Shown here one piece after another: positions 55,447 through 62,000 of a stretch of 62,000 nt of DNA; the first letter of the stretch is position 1; each line of letters begins with the position of its first letter. Source of the DNA: Symbiodinium natans (lineage: Eukaryota; Sar; Dinophyceae; Suessiales; Symbiodiniaceae); NCBI GenBank assembly GCA_905221605.1, contig CAJNDS010002379.1, positions 1,075,001-1,137,000 of the forward strand. The letters run 5' to 3'. The translations under genes were made by a program, and so were the position numbers. Under the pieces are notes generated by a model. That model was not told the origin of the DNA. It did not search any database and worked only from the letters and a program-made list of their open reading frames with translations.

Positions 55447-55590
55447 ATGGGGGTTTCCGAAATTAGGGGTACGTACCTCATTGGGGTTCTTGTTGTAAGG
55501 GATCCTATTATATTGAGGTCTATGTTTGGGGTCCCTTATGTTCGAATACACCCAAATAGTATAGAAATATTATAGCAGCATTATAAGTCC
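55447..55590. repeat. Repeat with GGGTTTCCGAAATTAGGGGT end
   Basis: Shares its first 20 bases or so with 56971 onward and resembles the ends at 14161-14275. Very AT-rich downstream. Only one end was clearly seen. Confidence 0.5.
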
Positions 55591-55636
55591 CGTCCGTGCC
55601 CCTGCATGAGCAGCTCCCCGAACCTAAGCCCTGCTG

Positions 55637-55755
55637 TTTTAGGGTTTAGGGTTTAGGGTTTAGGGTTTAGGGTTTAGGGTTTAGGGTTTAGGGTTTAGGG
55701 TTTAGGGTTTAGGGTTTAGGGTTTAGGGTTTAGGGTTTAGGGTTTAGGGTTTAGG
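55637..55755 (+). repeat. TTTAGGG array
   Basis: About 17 perfect units. Confidence 0.95.
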
Positions 55756-56106
55756 ATTGGAGGATGAGGGTTTTCTCTGGGGCTTTGGGTCCCAATTCCG
55801 TGACACAAGACCCTCCACTTAAACTCTAAACCCCAAACCCTAAACCCCAAACCCTAAACCCTAAACCCTAAACCCTAAGCCACGGACCTTATGAACTCCC
55901 CAACCTGGCAGCCTAAGAAGAGGGGGCACCCTCAGGAGACTCTCTAAGGTTTAGAGTTTAGGGTTTAAGATTTAGGGGTTTAGGGTTTCGGACTTAGGGT
56001 TTAGAGTTTAGGGTTTAGGATTTAGGGTTTAGAGTTTAGGGTTTAGGGGTGTCGGCTTTTAGAGTTTCGGGCTTTGGGTTTGGGGTGGGCCCCCCCCTTG
56101 GGGCTT

Positions 56107-56273
56107 AGGGTTAGGGTTTAGGGTTTAGGGTTTAGGGTTTAGGGTTTAGGGTTTAGGGTTTAGGGTTTAGGGTTTAGGGTTTAGGGTTTAGAGTTTAGGG
56201 TTTAGGGTTTAGGGTTTAGGGTTTAGGGTTTAGGGTTTAGGGTTTATATAGGGTTTAGGGTTTAGGGTTTAGG
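56107..56273 (+). repeat. TTTAGGG array
   Basis: About 23 units with one ATATAGGG interruption. Confidence 0.95.
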
Positions 56274-56289
56274 GAAACCACACAACGCC

Positions 56290-56370
56290 TGGAAACCCCT
56301 TCAGGAACGGGCCAGAGCTGGTGCAGCTGCGGATGCGGCGGGACCTGGTCGTGCTGGAACTGTGTCTAGG
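56290..56370. other. Exon-like spacer, strand unresolved
   Basis: On the plus strand an AG acceptor precedes N-G-P-E-L-V-Q-L-R-M-R-R-D-L-V-V-L-E-L. On the minus strand F-Q-H-D-Q-V-P-P-H-P-Q-L-H-Q-L is also open after an AG. Neighbouring genes favour the minus strand. Likely a gene exon, but which gene is unknown. Confidence 0.35.
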
Positions 56371-56968
56371 TTTGGGTTTAGGGTCTAGGGTTTAGGGTTT
56401 AGGGTTTAGGGTTCAGGGTTTAGGGTTTAGGGTTTAGGGCTTAGGGTTTAGGGTTTAGGGTTTAGGGTTTAGGGTTTAGGGTTTAGGGGGTTTGGATTCA
56501 GACCCTGGTAAACCCGTGACCCTGCAAGCCCCAAACCTGGGCCCCCTTAGCCTATGTCGCTGCACCCTGTGTGCCTAAACCCTAAAACCTGGCAACGCCA
56601 CGTCCTAAACCCGTAAACCCTAAACCCTAAACCCTAAACCCTAAACCCTAAACCCTAAACCCTAATTAAACCCTACACCTAGACTTGCAACCCTTTCCCA
56701 TTGCCCTTCATGGACTCCATCGACTGCCCGTTCGCCCGATCTCGCTCACCCTCCCTGTTCACCCGATCTCGCCGCGTCGACTGCTGCAGGCATACCCTGA
56801 TTCTCCCAAGAAGGTCACTGCAACCCCTAAACCGTAAACCCTAAGCCCTACACCCTGAACCCTAAACCCTAAACCCGGGTTGTATCTCGGACCCTTAAGC
56901 CTGTACCCTTGGGTTTTCGGGAACCTTCTTAACGATCCTTAAGATAGTATAAGGGCCATATTCGGAGT

Positions 56969-57436
56969 ACATGGGGGTTTCCGAAATTAGGGGTGCCTTA
57001 TTGGGGGTCCTCTTAAGATTGTGCAAAGGCCTTCCGACCAGTATTCATTCCGTTAAACATGTTAAATCAGCGGCAGTCTTTGGTATGAAAAGCCTTAGTG
57101 GCTTCTATGGGCCCATGAGGTGTCAACATATTCACCATCAGATGTTCATTTTTCTCCAAGCTAGCCTTGCTCAAAGCGTATGTCTCCCTGATAGGAAATC
57201 GCTTGGCCACAAGTGGACCCCCAAATTCGATGGTTTTGACGGTATCCCGCCGTATTAGTTTCCTTATTTTGTCTGAATTCACAAGCAGCCTGAAGCGGCT
57301 ACTCATTGTTACTTGTCGACAGGTCGCGGCCTCAGACACACAGTGCAGCAAAAAAAAATATTGGGGGTCCTTTTTTTTCAAGGGGGTCCTCCTATTTGGG
57401 GATCTAGATCGAAATTTCCCCAACTTTCGTAAACCC
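56969..57436. mobile_element. 470-base element with GGGTTTCCGAAATT-type inverted ends
   Basis: The left GGGGGTTTCCGAAATTAGGG pairs roughly with the right end read in reverse (GGGTTTACGAAAGTTGGGG), and inner GGGGGTCCTC / GAGGACCCCC also pair. Frames of about 100 codons are open on both strands inside; neither shows a transposase motif. Probably a larger member of the foldback family at 14161. Confidence 0.5.
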
Positions 57437-57892
57437 GCATATTAAGGGAAACCTGTAGGGGGTACAACCTCAAGGGTACGAGTCTGAATCCCTTGACGGG
57501 TGCAGAGCGTTCCGTTCCCACATGCGAGCATGCGCTGCATGAAGGGCGGGAAGTGAAACTCGAAACCTGAAACCCCGAAGCCCGACCACCCAAAAGACCC
57601 TTAAACCCTAAAACCCTAAAACCCTAAGACCCTAAAGCCCTAAAACGCTAGAACCCTAAAGAACCCTAAAACCCTAAAACCCTGAAACCCTTAAACCCTA
57701 AAACCCTCAAGCCCTTAAGCCCCTAAGCCCTTCAACCCAAAGCTTAAACCCTAAACCCGAGAACCCAAAAGACCCGGAACCGTAAACACCCCAAACCCCA
57801 AACCCCAAACCCCAAACCCTAAACCCTAAACCCTAAACCCTAAACCCTAAACCCTAAACCAAACCCCGGCTCAAATCCTCAAATCCTTGGAC

Positions 57893-57932
57893 CCTGGCAG
57901 CTGCAGGTCCCGCTGCATGACGGTCACTCGGC
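57893..57932 (-). CDS. Histone H3-like exon (RVTVMQRDLQLP)
   Basis: Follows a GAGCAG acceptor. R-V-T-V-M-Q-R-D-L-Q-L matches R-V-T-I-M-P-K-D-I-Q-L of H3 loop 2/alpha-3. It joins H-G-R of the previous exon in frame. The 3' end may be at GT (57892) or a GC a few bases earlier. Confidence 0.8.
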
Positions 57933-60900
57933 CTGCTCGATTAGGGTTTAGGGTTTAGGGTTTAGGGTTTAGGGTTTGGGGTTTGGGGTTTTGGGTTTCT
58001 GGGTTTATGGGTTTAGGGGTTTAGGGGTTTGGGGTTTGGAGGTTTAAGGGTTCCAGGGCTTCTGTAAGGCGGGTGGAATGAGCAGCTCGCAACTTAGGGC
58101 TGGGCGTCTTGGAAGATCACTCGGGTCCGGGGTGCTGACGTCAGTTGCTTAGCTGCTATGCCATTATGCCCCTTCCTCGATCATAATGTCCCCTACGCTC
58201 CCCCAAAAGGGGTACCCGAGCCCAAAGCCCTAAGTCCAAACCCTGAAGACGAAGTAGACGGGAATATTTAGGGTTCCAGTTTGGGGAGCTGTGGGGGACC
58301 CGATTTTAACTCTCATTATCCTTTTCGAGAATAGATTTTAGGCCTTGCAGGTTGCAGGCTTCGGGTTTAGGATGCGAGTAGTTTTTTCCGTAAACCTTGA
58401 GGCTCTGAACCCCGAAACACCAGGCACCCCGACGCCCGTGGAGGCAGAACAAGCTGGCATCCTCCATGAGGCCCGTGAGGAACGTCTGGGCAAGAGCCGA
58501 TCAGTGCTGAAGCTGGGGGGTAAGGGTGTTAGGGTTTAGGGTGTTAGGATCTTAGGGCTCTAGGGTTTCTGGCTTTAGGGTTTAGGGTTTGAGGTCTAGG
58601 GTTTCGGGTGAAGGGTCTAGGGTTTAGGGGTTTAGGGGTTAAGGGATTCAGTTCCCGCAAGCCCTAAACCCCTCAACGCTTTAGCGGCCTGGGCGCCTCT
58701 CAGATCATGGGAGTACAACCCCCGCAAGCCCTAAACCCTAAACCCTAAATCCTAGACCCTGAACCCTAAACCCTCCTAAATCCTAAGCCCTAATACCCCC
58801 AACAACCTCCCAAGCCCTACACCCTCCTGACCCTAAACCCTAAACCCTAAACCCTAGGCAGCCCAGCCCTGAACCGCGCCTCCGCCGCTTCCTGCAGCGC
58901 CAGAAGCGCCTGCGACATCTTCGGCTCGGTTTAGGGTTTAGGGTTCAGGGTTCAGGGTTTAGGGTTTAGGGTTTAGGATTCAGGGTTCAGGGTTCAGGGT
59001 TTAGGGTTTAGGGTTTAGGGATTAGGGTTTAGGGTTCAGGGTTTAAGGTTCAGGGTTCAGGGTTTAGGGTTCAGGGTTTAGGGTAGCCGGGGCTTCCAGA
59101 CCAACCAGGGCTTCAGGGGATTTAGTGGGCTTCTGGGATTTAGGGTTCTAGGGTTTTAGGGTTTTAGGGTTTTAGGGTTGTAGGGTTCTAGGGTTTTAGG
59201 GTTTTAGGGTTCTAGGGTTTTAGGGTTTTTAGGGCGGGTTTAGGGCTTCGACCTTCAGATTGGCTTCCAACTTAAGTGGCGGGTGGCCGGCCTGCACCTC
59301 GAAACGATAGGGGCCTGGGCTGTGATGGCAGAGTTGGGGGAGATGTGAGGGCGGGCTTGAGGTGCCAAGGGCCCTAGACCCCCAACCCCAAACCCTAAAC
59401 CCTAAACCCTGAACCCCTAACCCTCAACCCTAAAGCCCCAAGGCTCAGGGTAAGAAATTCTTGAAGTTGAGGTCTAAGCCCTGAACAATAAACCCTAAAC
59501 CCTAAACCCTGAACCCCAAGCCCTAAACCCTAAACCCGATGGTCTAGCTTGGGCTGCTTGGGCGTGGGGCCTTTTGAGGCCGAGTGTTTCAAAGGGTGTA
59601 AGGTTTAGGGTTTAAGGTTTAAGGTTTAAGGTTTGGGGTTTGGGGTTTAGGGTTTAAGGTTGAGGGTTGAGGGTTGAGGGTTGAGGGTCGAGGGTTGAGG
59701 GTTGAGGCTTGAGGCTTGAGGCTTGAGGCTTGAGGCCTGAGGGTTGAGGGTTGAGGTTTAGGTGATCCCGAAGCGGTCTAAGGAACATTGCTTGGTTCTT
59801 TTTCAGGGGTATTGGGGTCTGTGACCATGAGATGAAGTTCCAATCACAGCACGATTGCCAGACATGTCAGGAGCGGGGGGCAGCCTTAAACCCTAAACCC
59901 TAAAACCTAGTCCCCAAACCCCAAAACCCTAAACCCTAGGCCCTAAACCCCTAAACCCCAAACCCTTACCAAGGCATTGGAGGCTCCTGAGCCCATATGA
60001 ACTGCCCGAGAGGCCCATCTTTCCGCAGATCTCGCGCACGAGCTTCTGGAAGCTCATCTGCGATGGTTTAGGGTTTAGGGTTTAGGGTTGAGGGTTTAGG
60101 GTTTAGGGTTTAGGGTTTAGGGTTAGGGTTTAGGGTTTAGGGTTTAGGGTTTAGGGTTTAGGGTTTAGGGTTTAGGGTTTAGGGTTTAGGGTTTAGGGTT
60201 GGGGGTCTGAGGTTGCGGGTTGAGAGTTTAGAGGGCTTACGGCTTCTGCGAAACAGTCTTGAGGGTGGCGTCTGGCCGCGCACTTGCAGGGCTCCGGCCT
60301 CTCTCTAGAGAAGACGTCATATGGATCCAGATGTCGGGTTTAGGGTTTGGGGTTTAGGGTTTAGAGTTTAGGGTTTATTTAGGGTTTGGGGTTTAGGGTT
60401 AGGGTTTAGGGTTAAAGGCTTAGGGTTCGAGCAATCTAAAGGGGGTTTAACCCATTGCTGCAGAGTTGGGTGCACTGGAGAGCTAACCCTTGCGCGGTTG
60501 ACGGCCCAGGGGGTCCCTTCTAGTGTTTAGGGTTTAGGGTTTAAGGTTTGGGTTTGGGATTTGGGGTTGATGGGTTTAGGGTTTGGGGTTCTAGGGATCT
60601 GGGGTTTTGGGGTTTTGGGGTTTTGGGGTTTAGGGCCTGGCGGCCTTTGCGCTTCGGGCGATAAGGGTACGGGGCGAAGGGCTCTTGCTTCAGGAGCTGT
60701 CGCGCTTTTGGGTTTCGGGTTTAGGGTTTAGGGTTTCGGGTTTAGGGTTTAGGGTTTAGGGTTTAGGGTTGGGTCTTCTCGGGCCGAGGGAGAAGTAGCA
60801 CGCGCCTTGGGCACGAGCAGTTCGGTGCTGGCTTGGTAGAAGCGAATCTGGCACCAGTGTTCCCAGAAAGCCCCGCAACCTGAAAGCCTACAACTCCATA

Positions 60901-61566
60901 GCCCTAAACCCTAAACCCTAAACCCTGAACCCTAAACCCTAAACCCCGAGAGCTTTCCAGCCCTGACTCCCTAAACAACTTTACAACCCTACAACTCCGC
61001 AATCTCAAAATCCGACCCTGAACCCTAAACCTAAACCCTAAACCCTCACAACCCCTTTAGATAGAGGAAAAGCTCATCATACCACGGCTTAAGGTTTAGG
61101 GCTAAGGGTTTAGGGTTTGGTGTTTAGGCTTTGGGGTTTAGGGTGCAGGATTTAGGGTTTGGGGTTTGGGGCTTGGGGATTAGGGTTTCGGGGATCCCGA
61201 AACAGACTCCCCACTTTTTGGGGGAGGCAAGAAAGCCCCCCACAACTCCGAAGAGTTCACCCCACTAAGCCTCTGAACCCCGAGACTCCTGCCTAGGGTT
61301 TGAAGTTTAGGGTCTAGGGTCTAGGGTCTAGGGTTTGGGTTTCGGGTTTAGGGTTTAGGGTTTAGGGTTTAGGGTTTAGGGTTTAGGCTTTAGGGTTTAG
61401 AGTTTAGGGTTTAGGGTCTAGGGTTTGGGATGTAGGGTTTAGGGTTTAAGGTGTATCTTTAGGGTGAGCCCCAATTCCCTAAACCCCCCACCAAGCTCCC
61501 AAGCCATCCAAGGGAGTGGCAGCAGCGGGCCTCTTGTTTGGCCCTTGTGCTCGATCCTACAGTCAT
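57893..61566 (-). CDS. Split histone H3-family gene, centromeric-H3-like
   Basis: Minus-strand gene read from exons at 60847-60806, 60057-60006, 59314-59292, 58909-58880, 58485-58434 and 57932-57893, with a possible first exon from ATG 61566. Together they cover the H3 fold: alpha-N (IRFYQASTELL), alpha-1 (SFQKLVREI), loop 1, alpha-2 (ALLALQEAAE, TFLTGLMEDASLFCLH), loop 2 (RRVTVMQRDLQL). Every junction keeps the H3 register. Loop 1 is two residues longer than in canonical H3 and the Q-A-L-L-A-L-Q-E-A-A-E and E-D-A-x-L-x-x-L-H spellings are like CENP-A, so this may be a centromeric H3 or a divergent dinoflagellate H3 variant. The exon before alpha-N and the extreme C-terminus are not placed. 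Donors are mostly GC. Confidence 0.75.
58434..58485 (-). CDS. Histone H3-like exon (TFLTGLMEDASLFCLHG)
   Basis: Follows a TGCCCAG acceptor and ends at a GT donor. It matches the Y-L-V-G-L-F-E-D-T-N-L-C-A-I-H segment of alpha-2 position for position; D-A-S instead of D-T-N is closer to CENP-A. Confidence 0.85.
58880..58909 (-). CDS. Histone H3-like exon (ALLALQEAAE)
   Basis: Ten codons after a GTCGCAG acceptor, with a GC donor, phase 0 at both ends. A-L-L-A-L-Q-E-A-A-E is the H3/CENP-A alpha-2 signature. Confidence 0.85.
59129..59232 (+). repeat. AGGGTTTT octamer array
   Basis: About 11 units of TTTTAGGG with TTCTAGGG and TTGTAGGG variants. Confidence 0.9.
59292..59314 (-). CDS. Histone H3-like micro-exon (PYRFEVQ)
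   Basis: Twenty-three bases between a CCCAG acceptor and a GC donor. It supplies loop 1 and the start of alpha-2 (Y-R-F-E-V-Q before ALLALQ), matching L-R-F-Q-S-S in H3 with a two-residue longer loop. Confidence 0.65.
59655..59757 (+). repeat. GGGTTGA / GGCTTGA minisatellite
   Basis: About 14 heptamers, with a block of five TTGAGGC-type variants in the middle. Confidence 0.9.
60006..60057 (-). CDS. Histone H3-like exon (MSFQKLVREICGKMGLS)
   Basis: Follows an ATCGCAG acceptor and ends at a GC donor. S-F-Q-K-L-V-R-E-I is the H3 alpha-1 helix (P-F-Q-R-L-V-R-E-I); the following I-C-x-K resembles CENP-A. Confidence 0.85.
60067..60198 (+). repeat. TTTAGGG array
   Basis: About 18 units with one short (TTAGGG) and one TTGAGGG variant. 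Confidence 0.9.
60806..60847 (-). CDS. Histone H3-like exon (IRFYQASTELLVPK)
   Basis: Fourteen codons after a GTGCCAG acceptor, with a GC donor, phase 0 at both ends. I-R-F-Y-Q-A-S-T-E-L-L matches I-R-K-Y-Q-K-S-T-E-L-L, the H3 alpha-N helix. Confidence 0.85.
61505..61566 (-). CDS. Possible first exon of the H3-like gene
   Basis: ATG at 61566 opens M-T-V-G-S-S-T-R-A-K-Q-E-A-R, which recalls the A-R-T-K-Q-T-A-R start of H3 tails. The array upstream leaves no visible promoter. Weak evidence, based on position and tail-like composition. The 3' end is uncertain. Confidence 0.3.
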
Positions 61567-61731
61567 GGGTTTAGGGTTTAGGGTTTAGGGTTTAGGGTTT
61601 AGGGTTTAGGGTTTAGGGTTTAGGGTTTAGGGTTTAGGTTTAGGGTTTAGGGTTTAGGGTTTAGGGTTTAGGGTTTAGGGTTTAGGGTTTAGGGTTTAGG
61701 GTTTAGGGTTTAGGGTTTAGGGTTTAGGGTT
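61567..61731 (+). repeat. TTTAGGG array
   Basis: About 23 units with one TTAGG-shortened unit. Confidence 0.95.
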
Positions 61732-62000
61732 TCCCCTACTACCCCCCCCTATACTACCCCCCCCCCCTTCCGGAATTAAGGCTATTTACGGAGAATTCAG
61801 GTATAGTTACCTTACTTATACTTTAATGGGCCTGGGTGTTAGTAACTTGTTGGGCATGTTACAAGACAAAGTAACAAGTTACTAAATGCTTTGTAAGTAT
61901 GTCGTAAGTCTATTCCAAGCATGTGCTAACTATGTATAGATTTCCTAGTGCTTTAGATATGTTACTATTCTTTTATACTTTTATATGTATGTCTCATATC
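61731..62000. mobile_element. Left part of a TACTACCCCCC-family element and AT-rich DNA
   Basis: CCCCTACTACCCCCCCC and CTATACTACCCCC match the left end of 30478-30623. After 61800 the sequence becomes AT-rich with repeated GTAACAAGTTAC-type blocks and runs off the window. The right end was not seen. Confidence 0.5.

Noticed and set aside
1-62000. CRISPR arrays, tRNA and rRNA genes
   Set aside because: The regular arrays are telomere-type or minisatellite repeats with variable spacers in a eukaryotic setting; no tRNA cloverleaf or rRNA signature was noticed by eye, though a tRNA scan was not possible.

Overview
The window looks like nuclear DNA of a dinoflagellate, probably of the Symbiodiniaceae/Suessiales type. 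The signs are a sea of TTTAGGG/CCCTAAA telomere-type repeats inside the chromosome, GC-rich genes cut into very small exons, many GC and GA splice donors, and a GC-rich retroelement with Lys-Gly-rich stretches. Species cannot be fixed by reading alone. All exon calls and domain calls are by eye, without database searches.

Bases 1-37,500 and 55,000-62,000 are a mosaic of telomere-type arrays in both orientations, separated by 50-150 base spacers. At first this looks empty, but many spacers on the minus strand are exons. Two split genes can be read. One is a WD40 protein resembling the flagellar protein CFAP52, with about 25 exons of 7-22 codons between 31,278 and 2,865. The other is a histone H3-family protein with centromeric-H3-like features, with seven supported exons between about 60,850 and 57,890 and a possible first exon at 61,566. 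Exon phases match across the junctions and the joined reading follows each family in order. The telomere-type arrays are therefore mostly intron filling.

The same regions hold short foldback (MITE-like) repeat families, G-rich minisatellites (CTTGGGGG, CCCCAAAA-type, GGGTTGA), a 52-base G run and a LINE remnant. Two larger minus-strand genes also occur. One is a predicted secreted protein of unknown function with a likely last exon (35,819-34,495). The other is a secreted-type nucleoside hydrolase with a 177-base in-frame intron (54,808-53,567).

Bases 37,769-53,083 are one young LTR retroelement of about 15.3 kb. Its two 178-base LTRs are identical by eye and it has one open frame of about 4,940 codons. 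The polyprotein carries Gag with two CCCH zinc fingers, a divergent aspartic protease, the C-terminal part of reverse transcriptase with RNase H, an integrase, a methyltransferase-like domain, and only then the fingers/palm of reverse transcriptase with FVDA and YVDD. Next comes a complete Tpt1/KptA-type RNA 2'-phosphotransferase domain, followed by C2H2, RanBP2-like and SWIM zinc fingers and a membrane segment. The permuted reverse transcriptase and the captured RNA-repair domain are the most unusual features of the element. It sits between two AT-rich TATAATTA arrays, downstream of the nucleoside hydrolase.
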